Shown piece after piece: positions 26,295 to 35,258 of a DNA stretch of 64,000 nt (its first letter is position 1; the number at the start of each line of letters is the position of its first letter). The stretch comes from Bacillus pumilus (GTDB lineage: Bacteria; Bacillota; Bacilli; Bacillales; Bacillaceae). The translations under genes and the position numbers were made by a program. The stretch spans positions 1,426,001 to 1,490,000 of the forward strand of contig NZ_LT906438.1 of assembly GCF_900186955.1 (NCBI RefSeq). The letters are read 5' to 3'. The notes below the pieces were generated by a model. The model did no database searches. It had not been told where the DNA came from and worked only from the letters and a program-made list of their open reading frames with translations.

Positions 26295-26852
26295 ATGAGA
26301 GTCATCTCTGGAACGAGAAAAGGCCGCACACTTAAAGCGGTACCAGGTCAATCAACAAGACCGACGACAGATAAAGTAAAAGAATCGATATTTAATATGA
26401 TTGGCCCGTATTTTGATGGCGGATGGGCCCTTGATTTATTTGCGGGAAGCGGTGGTTTAGGGATTGAAGCGCTTTCTAGAGGATTCGATCATTGCATATT
26501 CGTTGATCGAGATATGAAGGCGATTCAAACGATAAAAGGAAATCTCAATCAATTGGAGCTGATTGATCAAAGTGAAGTGTTTCGAAACGAGGCAAAGCGT
26601 GCACTCGCAGCCGTTGTGAAACGAGAGGAATCCTTTCAAGCGATCTTTCTTGATCCGCCTTACAAAGATCAACAGCTGAAAGCACTTCTTGACATGATTG
26701 ACGAGCATGCCTTATTAACAGATGACGGCGTAATCGTGTGTGAGCATGATAAGGACGTTATACTGCCAGAGGAAGCTGGACAGCTTTACATATCAAGACA
26801 GGAACTGTACGGGTTGACTGGTATTACGATCTATAGAAAGCGGGGAAATTAA
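26295..26852 (+). CDS. rsmD: 16S rRNA (guanine966-N2)-methyltransferase RsmD
   Basis: 185 residues, Rossmann-fold SAM methyltransferase. The SAM loop is ALDLFAGSGGLGIEALSRG (about 42-60) and the catalytic motif is LDPPY (about 123-127), typical of N2-guanine/N6-adenine enzymes. The N-terminal RVISGTRKGRTL and RPTTDKVKESIFN are RsmD hallmarks. ATG 26295 follows GGTGGG. It lies three bases upstream of coaD in one transcript. Confidence 0.94.
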   Translation: MRVISGTRKGRTLKAVPGQSTRPTTDKVKESIFNMIGPYFDGGWALDLFAGSGGLGIEALSRGFDHCIFVDRDMKAIQTIKGNLNQLELIDQSEVFRNEAKRALAAVVKREESFQAIFLDPPYKDQQLKALLDMIDEHALLTDDGVIVCEHDKDVILPEEAGQLYISRQELYGLTGITIYRKRGN

Positions 26853-27351
<499 letters not shown>

Positions 27352-27364
<13 letters not shown>

Positions 27365-28560
27365 AATTTCTGATAGTATAGCGCCGTATACAAGATCAAG
27401 CTGCATAGCGTGATCAAAGGGCCAGCTGTCACAAGCTGATTCCAAAGCACACTGCTGTACATGACGACCTGCTGGCTTGCTTCAAAGGCACCTGCTGGGA
27501 GAGCCATGTCAGATCGAGAGACATAAAGAGGCTTGAACAATAAGAAGGCAAAAACAGCTGCATAAATCCCGTGAAGCAAACGAGCGAAGAAAAACGGTTT
27601 AAAGCGTATATCTGTTGCCGCCAGAATGCCAGCGACCTGAGCTTGAACAGAAAACCCGCTGAATCCTAATATAAAGCTGACGACAATCGTTTTAGCAAGA
27701 AGGGTGACTTCCTGTGACCCTGTCAGCTGACTTCCTAATGTGATTTCAAATAAACCGGCAATCATCGCAAGATCTAATTCTGGCGGAAGGTGCATCGTTT
27801 GCAGCATATATCCGATCCCTATGGATAAGAGATCCGTCACATGAACAACTGACAGCATTTTGCTAAACACAGAAAATAAGATAATAAAGCCGCCAATCAT
27901 AAAGAGTGTTTGGACTGATGACATGACCGCATCACTTAAAATTTGGCCGAGCGGTCTTTTCTCTGCGAGTCTTGCTGTATGAAGAGCGCTGAATGCCTCT
28001 TGAAACGGTGGGAATAAAATTTGCTTACGGCTTCTCAGATGTGCATCATGCCGTGCTTTATATCCTCGCATCGTCACCCCAACAGCGAGATTCCCTAAAT
28101 AATGTGCGCAGGCCAAAACAATTCCTAAAGCTGGATGATGAAAAAAACCAACAGCCACCGCACCGAAAATAAACAATGGGTTCGATGAATTTGTAAAAGA
28201 AACGAGGCGCTCTGCTTCGATTTGTGTCAGTTGTCCTTCTTGCCTGAGTCTTGTGGTTAATTTCGCACCAGAAGGAAAGCCTGATGCCATTCCCATCGCT
28301 AGGACAAATCCGCCTACACCAGGCACTCGAAAGATGGGGCGCATAAATGGCTCTAATAATACCCCGACAAATCTGACAATCCCGAAACTAATTAATAGCT
28401 CGGACAAAATAAAAAAAGGAAGCAATGATGGAAATACAACCTCCCACCACATTGCAAGTCCATTTTTAGACGCTTGCAAAGAGGCTTGTGGATGTGTAAT
28501 CACAGTGGCTGTTAAAAAGATAAAAAAAGCAGCGATGAACAGAGTGTTCCATTTTTTCAT
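27352..28560 (-). CDS. ylbJ: YlbJ sporulation integral membrane protein
   Basis: 402 residues, about nine to ten membrane helices, with two nucleoside-recognition (Gate) domains, like SpoIIIAE-adjacent and SpmA-type transport proteins. Conserved stretches are FPSLLPFFILSELL, GFPSGAKLT and SNPLFIFGAVAVG. Mutants in B. subtilis make heat-sensitive spores and the gene belongs to the mother-cell programme. Its substrate is unknown. ATG 28560. It is divergent from ylbK. Confidence 0.92.
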
Positions 28561-28718
28561 GGAGATTTCGCCCCTTGCCGTTATGATCTATTGGCGAGCT
28601 CGTGATCAAAAAAGAAAGAAACTAGCCGAGCCTGTCTTCTATTACTATACGAGCAGAAGGGGCATGTTTAGACCAATAGATTCGTATATATGTATAGAAA
28701 AGAGGAGGGTGGATTTTC

Positions 28719-29498
28719 ATGAGGCGACCAGTCATCGGGCTTGCGTTAGGCTCTGGAGGTGCGAGGGGAATGGCACATATCGGAGTTTTATCTAGTCTTG
28801 AGAAACAAGGTATTCAGGTAGATATGATTGCTGGCAGCAGTATTGGCGCACTTGTTGGGAGCTTTTATGCGGCAGGACAGGACGTAGAAAAAATGAAAAA
28901 ACTTGCACTTGTCTTCAGAAAAAAGTATTATGCTGACTATACACTGCCAAAAATCGGTCTTTTAAAAGGAAATCGAATTTTGCAGCTGATTCACACGTTT
29001 ACATATGGGAAAAAATTCGAAGAATTAAAAATGCCCCTTGCAGTGGTTGCCTGTGACCTCGAGACAGGGGAGAAGGTCGTGTTTAAAAAAGGGTCTGTCT
29101 CACAAGCAGTCAGAGCAAGCATCAGCATTCCGGGCGTGTTTGTTCCTCATGAAATGGGCGGCAGACAGCTAGTGGATGGAGCGGTTGTGGACCGCATTCC
29201 TGTGTCTGTTTTAAAAGATATGGGCGCAGACCTCATCATCGCCTCTGATGTATCAAGAGTGAAAAAAACGGAAAAGGCGACGAGATTATCGGATGTGATT
29301 ATGCAAAGTTTGGACATCCTTCAAAATGAATTGGTCCGTCATCAAACCATTCACGCTGATGTCATGATTCGGCCGAGGCTTGAAACATTTAGCTCGAGTG
29401 CGTTCGCGCAGGTGCAGGAGATGATTGAAGCAGGTGAGCTTGCCGCAGATCAACTAACAGGTACACTGAAAGATGTCATTGATAAATGGGAGTGTTAA
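28719..29498 (+). CDS. ylbK: YlbK, patatin-like phospholipase
   Basis: 259 residues, cytoplasmic patatin/RssA-type serine esterase. The oxyanion loop is GSGGARG (11-17), the nucleophile elbow is GSSIG with Ser41, and the catalytic Asp is in LVDGAVVD (DGA) near residue 152. So the Ser-Asp dyad is intact. It likely hydrolyses acyl lipids; the substrate is unknown. ATG 28719 follows GAGGAGGG. It lies four bases upstream of ylbL and is probably co-transcribed. Confidence 0.92.
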   Translation: MRRPVIGLALGSGGARGMAHIGVLSSLEKQGIQVDMIAGSSIGALVGSFYAAGQDVEKMKKLALVFRKKYYADYTLPKIGLLKGNRILQLIHTFTYGKKFEELKMPLAVVACDLETGEKVVFKKGSVSQAVRASISIPGVFVPHEMGGRQLVDGAVVDRIPVSVLKDMGADLIIASDVSRVKKTEKATRLSDVIMQSLDILQNELVRHQTIHADVMIRPRLETFSSSAFAQVQEMIEAGELAADQLTGTLKDVIDKWEC

Positions 29499-29502
29499 TC
29501 GA

Positions 29503-30531
29503 ATGAAAAAATTAAATATTCGCTGGCTCAGCTTTTTTGTCGTTATCCTTGTATTATGTGGCTTAACCTTTGTCAAACTGCCATATTACGTGACAAAGCC
29601 GGGTGATGCAACCGAGATTGCTCCCCACATTCAAGTAGACGGCGGATATGGCGAGAAGGGCAGCTTCTCTCTTATGACAATTAAAGTAGGTCCAGCCAAT
29701 CCGTATACGTATTTGCTTGCGAAAATGAATAAATATGATGAAATCGTCCCAGAAGAAAATATTAAAGCGGACGGGGAGTCGGATCAAGATTATATGAAAC
29801 GGCAGCTTCAGCTGATGAAAAGCTCGCAAGAAAATGCCATGATTGCAGCATATACAAAAGCAGGTAAAAAAGTAGATTATACGTTTAACGGCGTATATGC
29901 AAGCTACGTGATGAAAGGAATGCCTGCTTACGGCAAAATTGAAGTGGGCGACCGAATTAAAAGCGTTGATGGCAAGACCTATGATTCTGCTGATAAAATG
30001 GTTTCGTATATCAGCAGCAAAAAAGCAGGTACATCTGTCCGTTTTGTCCTTGAACGAAATGGCAAAGACATGACGGAGAAAGTGACGTTAAAACCATTTA
30101 AAGAAGAGCCGAATCGAGTTGGAATTGGCGTATCATTATTTACAGACCGAAATGTGAAAGTCTCACCTTCTATTAAGGTGGATATTGAAAATATCGGCGG
30201 ACCGTCAGCGGGTCTTATGATGTCACTTGAAATTTATAACCAGCTGACAAAAGAAGACGAAACACATGGCTATGCGATTGCAGGAACGGGAACGATTGAC
30301 GCCGATGGAACGGTCGGTCCAATTGGTGGAATCGATCAAAAGGTCGTGGCGGCAGATAAAGCAGGAAAAGATATATTCTTTGCACCGAATGATAAAGGTG
30401 ATCCAAATTCAGACTATAGAAATGCTGTCAAAACAGCGAAAGATATTAAAAGTGATATGAAAATTGTGCCTGTAGATACAATGCAAGATGCCCTGAACTA
30501 TTTAAACAAATTAAAAGAGAAAGCATCTTAA
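29503..30531 (+). CDS. ylbL: YlbL (DdcP), membrane Lon-type PDZ protease
   Basis: 342 residues: an N-terminal membrane helix (about 8-25), a PDZ domain (about 115-200) and a Lon-type (S16) protease domain with catalytic Ser in [10 protein letters not shown] and Lys in [12 protein letters not shown]. In B. subtilis this protease (DdcP), with CtpA, removes the SOS division inhibitor YneA after DNA damage. ATG 29503 sits four bases after the ylbK stop; the longer frame overlaps ylbK. The repeat copy B follows. Confidence 0.94.
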   Translation: MKKLNIRWLSFFVVILVLCGLTFVKLPYYVTKPGDATEIAPHIQVDGGYGEKGSFSLMTIKVGPANPYTYLLAKMNKYDEIVPEENIKADGESDQDYMKRQLQLMKSSQENAMIAAYTKAGKKVDYTFNGVYASYVMKGMPAYGKIEVGDRIKSVDGKTYDSADKMVSYISSKKAGTSVRFVLERNGKDMTEKVTLKPFKEEPNRVGIGVSLFTDRNVKVSPSIKVDIENIGGPSAGLMMSLEIYNQLTKEDETHGYAIAGTGTIDADGTVGPIGGIDQKVVAADKAGKDIFFAPNDKGDPNSDYRNAVKTAKDIKSDMKIVPVDTMQDALNYLNKLKEKAS

Positions 30532-30540
30532 TCAAAAAAG

Positions 30541-30562
30541 AGCAGCCTTCATAAAGGCTGCT
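30541..30562. terminator. First ylbL terminator-type hairpin (no T-run)
   Basis: AGCAGCCTT / AAGGCTGCT, loop CATA, preceded by an A-run but followed by the repeat element instead of T's. Confidence 0.6.
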
Positions 30563-30678
30563 CTCAGCATGTAGACAAACCTTTGCATTCTTTGTCAGGA
30601 CTGCAAAGGTTTTCTATTATGCTGAAAAGAAGACAAAGGCTAAAATAAAGATCATTTTAGCCCTGTGTCAACAATTTG
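30563..30678 (+). repeat. Structured intergenic repeat element, copy B (116 bp)
   Basis: Shorter relative of copy A at 12498-12672. It has TGTAGACAAA (30570-30579) and a degenerate partner TGTGTCAACA (30664-30673). The outer stem is TCAGCATG (30564-30571) with TATGCTGA (30618-30625). The inner stem AAACCTTTGCA (30577-30587) with TGCAAAGGTTT (30602-30612) is a perfect 11 bp, whereas copy A has two mismatches. The 3' hairpin has one base missing on the left arm. It again lies between two copies of the neighbouring terminator hairpin. Confidence 0.8.
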
Positions 30679-30679
30679 G

Positions 30680-30707
30680 AGCAGCCTTCCGCAAGGCTGC
30701 TTTTTTT
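30680..30707. terminator. Second terminator hairpin between ylbL and ylbM
   Basis: AGCAGCCTT / AAGGCTGCT, loop CCGC, followed by TTTTTTT. The arms equal the 30541 hairpin but the loop differs. The ylbM stop codon is two bases further on. Confidence 0.8.
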
Positions 30708-30708
30708 G

Positions 30709-31953
30709 CTAAGACTGGAAGAGACCAGTCTCTTCATCATATCGGATCGGTGAGGTTTTAAATTCCGCTTCCGTTAAGTTCGTTTGCATCGGCTCACTAA
30801 CGGGCAGGCTGAAGACGCGGGATGCGCGAATATCAAGATTAAGTGCGGGATGTGAAAAGGCAGACAGCTTACTGACGAGCGGCACGTCCAATTCTTTTTT
30901 CACAAGAGATAAGTATTGCTGCCCTTTCTTTGACATACCAAGTAAACGAATATAAGGCGCTTTTTTCTCTTTCAGCAGCTCATGCATGGCACTCTTTTTC
31001 ACCCTCATTAAGAGATGTGTGTTCATCCGTTGCAGCCTCGTCCACGTATAGCGTTTTGTTTTCACAAGTGATAGATATTCCTCGTAGGAGGACGCATGTG
31101 TAATCGCCTTTTGCATGCGGTGTTCGATGCCTTCTTCGATTTCATAGATGCCTTCTAGTTCTGCCGTATCCATTGTGTGAAAAACGTGTTTTAAGAAGCT
31201 AAAGTAGGCTTCTTGTGTATGTAGAAGACCATATGAAGAATGATAGTCATGTAATTGCTTGAGCGTAGCTTCTGGGAGATAAGGGGCGACTGTTTCAAAT
31301 GTACCATGATCTTTTAACGCTTTTCGTATACTTGTTGCGCTTGCGATTTTCTGATTTTCAGGTAGTTCTTCATCATGATAACCAGATGAAATCCTTTGAG
31401 AGGTAAAGGGCTGCATGTGAGGGGATCTCTCCAAGATGGCTTTGACATAATGGAAACCTAAAATGTTATTGGGCAGAGACAGATCCAGTAAGTGCTTAGG
31501 ATCAATCACCTCTTGAAACGCAGCAGCAGCTGCAGCTGGATAACTAAGGCCCTCTTTTACTTTTCCTTTTGTGAAAAGGTCAATTTCTTCTTTTTTCTCA
31601 TGCCAAGCACGAGCTGTTCGCTCGAATGCTTTGATGTCACCATCCTCGCTGCCGAAAAAAAGGGAGCGGCATTTTAAAGCATCTAGAATCGCCACAGCAC
31701 CGTTTGCAAAGGTTTCTGCCTTTTGCACTGCGTATATGTATGGAAGCTCACACACAATGTCTACACCGTTTTGCAGTGCCATTTTTGTCCGCGCCCATTT
31801 TGAGACGATGGCAGGCTCACCGCGCTGGAGGAAGGAACCGCTCATGACGGCAATGGCAACATCTGAGGAGGTATGTGTTTTCGCCTGACGAACATGATAG
31901 GCATGTCCATAATGAAATGGATTATACTCGACAACGACTCCTGTTGCTTTCAA
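30709..31953 (-). CDS. tmcAL: tRNA(Met) cytidine acetate ligase TmcAL
   Basis: 414 residues, matching B. subtilis YlbM/TmcAL, which uses acetate and ATP to make N4-acetylcytidine at C34 of elongator tRNA-Met. The nucleotidyltransferase-type start GVVVEYNPFHYGH carries the HxGH motif. ASATSIRKAL and RLQRMNTHLLM are family segments. The real start is TTG 31953 behind AAAGGCGG; the 60 extra residues of the longer frame look non-coding. It is divergent from ylbN. Confidence 0.92.
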   Translation of the reverse strand: MKATGVVVEYNPFHYGHAYHVRQAKTHTSSDVAIAVMSGSFLQRGEPAIVSKWARTKMALQNGVDIVCELPYIYAVQKAETFANGAVAILDALKCRSLFFGSEDGDIKAFERTARAWHEKKEEIDLFTKGKVKEGLSYPAAAAAAFQEVIDPKHLLDLSLPNNILGFHYVKAILERSPHMQPFTSQRISSGYHDEELPENQKIASATSIRKALKDHGTFETVAPYLPEATLKQLHDYHSSYGLLHTQEAYFSFLKHVFHTMDTAELEGIYEIEEGIEHRMQKAITHASSYEEYLSLVKTKRYTWTRLQRMNTHLLMRVKKSAMHELLKEKKAPYIRLLGMSKKGQQYLSLVKKELDVPLVSKLSAFSHPALNLDIRASRVFSLPVSEPMQTNLTEAEFKTSPIRYDEETGLFQS

Positions 31954-31989
31954 TAGATGTTCCGCCTTTCTTGCTATGGTTAAATGGTC

Positions 31990-32006
31990 TATGCTACAGT
32001 AGCATA
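31990..32006. promoter_or_regulatory. Perfect 17-bp palindrome between tmcAL and ylbN
   Basis: TATGCTAC, one central base, GTAGCATA. It lies 37 bases before the tmcAL start. It is not followed by a T-run, so an operator is more likely than a terminator. Confidence 0.45.
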
Positions 32007-32101
32007 AGAGAAAAATGAAGCCCATTTTTTTCAGTGTAGGCATTCCGAGAACTGATGTCAAACAACGCTCTGACATCACAAAGGACTGTAAAGAAAAAAT
32101 A

Positions 32102-32130
32102 TTGACAAATAACATGAGGAAAGCTATAAT
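32102..32130 (+). promoter_or_regulatory. Consensus SigA promoter of ylbN-rpmF
   Basis: TTGACA (32102-32107), exactly 17 bases, TATAAT (32125-32130): a full match to consensus, 29 bases before the ylbN start. Confidence 0.88.
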
Positions 32131-32159
32131 CATGTTTGTTGCTCTTAGAGGTGATACAA

Positions 32160-32678
32160 TTGAAATGGACAGTTTATCAGTTACATCAAAAAGCTAAAAA
32201 CAGCTTCGATTTTCATGAGACGGTTGACTTAAATGAACTTACTAGCCTTCATTCAGATATACGTCGCATTTCACCGGTAGAGGTGAAAGGGACTGGAGTG
32301 ATCGAATCAAAGCAAGTCGCATTTGATTTAACCATCACAGGTGAAATGACATTGCCTTGTTCAAGAACGCTTGTTGATGTAAATTATCCATTTGCGATTT
32401 CAACGAAAGAACTATTTGTACTTCATAAGACAGACGACATAGAAGATGAAGACGTTTCTATTGTAGAAGACGATATCATCGACTTAACGCCTTTAGTCAA
32501 GGAAGAAATTCTTCTTGAAGTGCCGATGCAAATCTTTTGCGACCAAACGGACGTAAAAGGTGCTGCACCACAAGAAGGGAATGACTGGGCGGTCATTTCG
32601 GAAGATGCACATCAAAACCGAATTGATCCGCGTCTGGAAGGCTTGAAGAAGCTCTTAGAAGAAAATAATGAATCTTAA
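32160..32678 (+). CDS. ylbN: YlbN, YceD/DUF177 family protein
   Basis: 172 residues, the family's usual length. Conserved end PRLEGLKKLLE, and the CSRTLVDVNYPF segment in the middle, are DUF177 marks. Homologues in many bacteria sit before rpmF and, in plants and E. coli, are linked to 23S rRNA or 50S subunit formation. TTG 32160 follows GAGGTG. It forms a two-gene operon with rpmF under a consensus promoter. Confidence 0.9.
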   Translation: MKWTVYQLHQKAKNSFDFHETVDLNELTSLHSDIRRISPVEVKGTGVIESKQVAFDLTITGEMTLPCSRTLVDVNYPFAISTKELFVLHKTDDIEDEDVSIVEDDIIDLTPLVKEEILLEVPMQIFCDQTDVKGAAPQEGNDWAVISEDAHQNRIDPRLEGLKKLLEENNES

Positions 32679-32704
32679 CTTAACTCTTTAAGGAGGTGGG
32701 AATA

Positions 32705-32878
32705 ATGGCTGTACCTTTTAGAAGAACTTCTAAAATGAAAAAAAGATTGCGTCGTACGCATTTCAAACTACAAGTACCTGGTATGGTAGCTTGCCCAGAA
32801 TGCGGTGAAATGAAAATTTCTCATCGTGTCTGCAAATCTTGCGGAACATACAAAGGCAAAGACGTAAAAAGCAACTAA
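32705..32878 (+). CDS. rpmF: 50S ribosomal protein L32
   Basis: 57 residues, Cys4 zinc-ribbon form: CPECG and CKSCG are both intact, so this is the zinc-binding paralogue. The N-terminal [17 protein letters not shown] is standard for Bacillus L32. ATG 32705 follows AGGAGGTGGG. Confidence 0.96.
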   Translation: MAVPFRRTSKMKKRLRRTHFKLQVPGMVACPECGEMKISHRVCKSCGTYKGKDVKSN

Positions 32879-32887
32879 TGCTTGATA

Positions 32888-32922
32888 AAAAAACGTGAGG
32901 GAATTCTTCCCTTGCGTTTTTT
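32888..32922 (+). terminator. Terminator of ylbN-rpmF
   Basis: AAACG, mismatch, AGGGAA / TTCCCT, mismatch, CGTTT, followed by T's. Confidence 0.75.
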
Positions 32923-33018
32923 TATTTGTCTATTTTTTAGGATTCTCTCCTGCAAATAGTCTATCTACTCTAGTAGGCGCATATGATGTGGTATTCAGAT
33001 TCAGGGGGGGATGATCAA

Positions 33019-33558
33019 TTGACAATTACAAGGCAGGACGCATGGACACAGGATGAAGATTTACTTTTAGCAGAAGTTGTCTTAAGGCACATTCGAGACG
33101 GAGGAACGCAGCTTTCCGCATTTGAGGAAGTCGGGAAAGCATTGTCAAGAACAGCGGCAGCATGTGGTTTCAGGTGGAACTCATACGTTAGAAAACAATA
33201 TCAGGCAGGCATAGAGCTGGCAAAAAAACAGCGGAAAGAATTGCGCAAAAAAATAGGTATTCATTCCTCTGGTTTACCACAGCATGCGTTAACCATAGAA
33301 GAGAAGACTACTTCAAATCAGGCTGAATTGACCCTTCGAGAAGTGATTCAGTTTTTAGAGCAGCTTGAAAAAGAACCTGATGGACCTACTCATTTACGCG
33401 AAGAACTGGCAGATGCACAGCATCAATTGAAGTCACTTATAGAAGAAAATGAACACTTAAAGCGGCAATTAAAAATGACAGAAGAAGATTACCGGGCACT
33501 CATAAGTATTGTTGAAAGAGTCAAACAGAATATCAGCTTAAAAGAATATGCTAAATAA
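33019..33558 (+). CDS. gerR: GerR (YlbO), RsfA-family sporulation regulator
   Basis: 179 residues. The N-terminal Myb/SANT-like DNA-binding domain ([40 protein letters not shown]) is typical of the RsfA family; the C-terminal half is a coiled coil (about 110-175). In B. subtilis GerR is a mother-cell regulator that represses part of the SigE regulon. TTG 33019 follows a run of seven G. CATATGAT about 50 bases upstream could be a SigE -10, but the -35 is poor. Confidence 0.9.
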   Translation: MTITRQDAWTQDEDLLLAEVVLRHIRDGGTQLSAFEEVGKALSRTAAACGFRWNSYVRKQYQAGIELAKKQRKELRKKIGIHSSGLPQHALTIEEKTTSNQAELTLREVIQFLEQLEKEPDGPTHLREELADAQHQLKSLIEENEHLKRQLKMTEEDYRALISIVERVKQNISLKEYAK

Positions 33559-33562
33559 AGAG

Positions 33563-33594
33563 ACGCCCCTCACAAAGAAAGGAGGGGCGTTTTG
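33563..33594 (+). terminator. Terminator of gerR
   Basis: 9-bp perfect arms ACGCCCCTC / GAGGGGCGT with TTTTG. Confidence 0.75.
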
Positions 33595-33604
33595 TGATCA
33601 GGAT

Positions 33605-34084
33605 TTAAGCGGATTCACCTGTATTTTTTTGAATATGTGCGGGCTCCCAGATGAGGGGATTTTCACCCTTATCGCGCTCCATATCATATTTGACTGCTTC
33701 AAAGCCCATTTTATCCCAAAAACCAGCAGATTTGACGCGCGGATTGGTCCGAATTGGCAATCCGAACGATTTAGCGAATTCAACAAGTGCTTCGCCGTAC
33801 CCTTTGCGCTGATACCCAGGAAGCACTTCCAGCTTCCACAGCTCTAAATAATCATGGTTGTGGTTAAAATAAGTTGTCGTTGAGCCGTCCACTTGATAAA
33901 GGCTCATACGTGCCACTAGCTTATCTCCAAAATAAATCCCATAAAATGGAGAGTTGCTGTCATTTTCAATCATATTGCTTTCAAGGTCTTCGAGCATGGA
34001 TAGCTCTTGTATGCCGTATTCCTTAAATTGTTTAAATTCCTCTAACGTTTTGTAATTAATTAGAAGTCGTTTTACTTGTGCCAT
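33605..34084 (-). CDS. ylbP: YlbP, GNAT-family N-acetyltransferase
   Basis: 159 residues. The acetyl-CoA loop is VLPGYQRKGYGEALV (Q/RxxGxG/A type), followed by the C-terminal FWDKMGFEAVKYDM. It matches B. subtilis YlbP closely; the substrate is unknown. ATG 34084 follows AAGGGGGAAG. It is a single gene converging on gerR, with a good promoter of its own. Confidence 0.9.
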   Translation of the reverse strand: MAQVKRLLINYKTLEEFKQFKEYGIQELSMLEDLESNMIENDSNSPFYGIYFGDKLVARMSLYQVDGSTTTYFNHNHDYLELWKLEVLPGYQRKGYGEALVEFAKSFGLPIRTNPRVKSAGFWDKMGFEAVKYDMERDKGENPLIWEPAHIQKNTGESA

Positions 34085-34174
34085 ATGATCTTCCCCCTTA
34101 CACACATAATGTCGACAGTGATGTCATTGAAGGCGTTTTCATCCCACCCGCCTCAAAAAGTTTTTACACTTATT

Positions 34175-34203
34175 ATTATAGTTTTTAAATTAAAAAAATT
34201 CAA
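34175..34203 (-). promoter_or_regulatory. SigA promoter of ylbP
   Basis: On the minus strand TTGAAT (34198-34203), 17 bases, TATAAT (34175-34180). Confidence 0.65.
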
Positions 34204-34224
34204 TCATAGCGCGCCATCTGCTTT

Positions 34225-34252
34225 TTGCATCACGACATGAACCTGTTAAAAT
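34225..34252 (+). promoter_or_regulatory. SigA promoter of panE
   Basis: TTGCAT (34225-34230), 16 bases, TAAAAT (34247-34252), about 40 bases before panE. Confidence 0.5.
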
Positions 34253-34293
34253 AGTTGATATCATGAAGTAAACGAAAAAGGGATGTGCGGCAG

Positions 34294-35193
34294 TTGAATA
34301 TTGGAATCATTGGCGGCGGTGCGATTGGTCTGCTTTGTGCTAGTTATTTATCACAGCATCATGACATCACAGTCTTTACAAGAAGAAACGAACAGGCAGA
34401 AGAGATTCGAGCAGTAGGCATTGAGCGAACAGTAAAAGGAGAAACATGCCAGGCGGCTGTTCATGCACAGACAGGAATAACAGGAGAATTTGATTTGCTC
34501 ATCGTGACAGTGAAATATCATCATTTGCAAGATGTGCTTGGTGAACTATCGACATTACCTCCTCATCGTATCTTATTCTTACAGAACGGAATGGCTCACT
34601 TATTAGATTTGGAGAATTGGAAAACGGGACATTCATTATACATAGGTGTGGTAGAGCACGGAGCTATGAAGATGTCAGATCATGCAGTGAACCATACAGG
34701 TATCGGTGTCATTAAGTGGGGGGCATTTCAGCATGAAGAAGCAGCTGATATAAAAAAAGCATTGAATGAGACATCATCTCATTTTCAAATGATCTATACG
34801 GATGAATGGAAAAAGGTGCTGGAGGAAAAACTGCTTGTCAATGTCTGTATTAATCCGCTCACGGCTTTGCTGCATGTGAGAAACGGGGAATTGATCGCAA
34901 ACCCTTCATATGAATACATGATGAAATGTGCATTTGAAGAAGCAGTTTCCATCTTGAGCTTACATGAAAAAGAGCGGCTCTGGTCTTATGTAGTCTCTGT
35001 TTGTGAGAAAACGGCTGAGAATCAGTCGTCTATGCTTCAAGATATAGTGAAAGGCCGCCAAACCGAAAGAAAAGCCATCCTTGGCTATCTTTTAAAAAAG
35101 GCTCAAGCTCACAGCGTTGCGGCGCCACATCTCACTTTCTTTGATCGAAGCTTGGAAGTATTGGAAAAAAAGCAAACAAAATCTTTTGAGTGA
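34294..35193 (+). CDS. panE: 2-dehydropantoate 2-reductase
   Basis: 299 residues; NADPH-dependent reduction of ketopantoate to pantoate in the pantothenate pathway. Rossmann loop GIIGGGAIGLL at the very start, then VTVKYHHL, LQNGMAHL, VEHGA, and the catalytic-Lys segment EEKLLVNVCINPLTALL. TTG 34294 is preferred to GTG 34285, which is only two bases from AAGGG. B. subtilis YlbQ has about the same length. It precedes bshC in the same direction. Confidence 0.9.
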   Translation: MNIGIIGGGAIGLLCASYLSQHHDITVFTRRNEQAEEIRAVGIERTVKGETCQAAVHAQTGITGEFDLLIVTVKYHHLQDVLGELSTLPPHRILFLQNGMAHLLDLENWKTGHSLYIGVVEHGAMKMSDHAVNHTGIGVIKWGAFQHEEAADIKKALNETSSHFQMIYTDEWKKVLEEKLLVNVCINPLTALLHVRNGELIANPSYEYMMKCAFEEAVSILSLHEKERLWSYVVSVCEKTAENQSSMLQDIVKGRQTERKAILGYLLKKAQAHSVAAPHLTFFDRSLEVLEKKQTKSFE

Positions 35194-35258
35194 GCTCATT
35201 TACATGCTATACTTTTTTCGGGAAACTAACTATTTATTGAAGAAAGGAAGTTCTAAAC

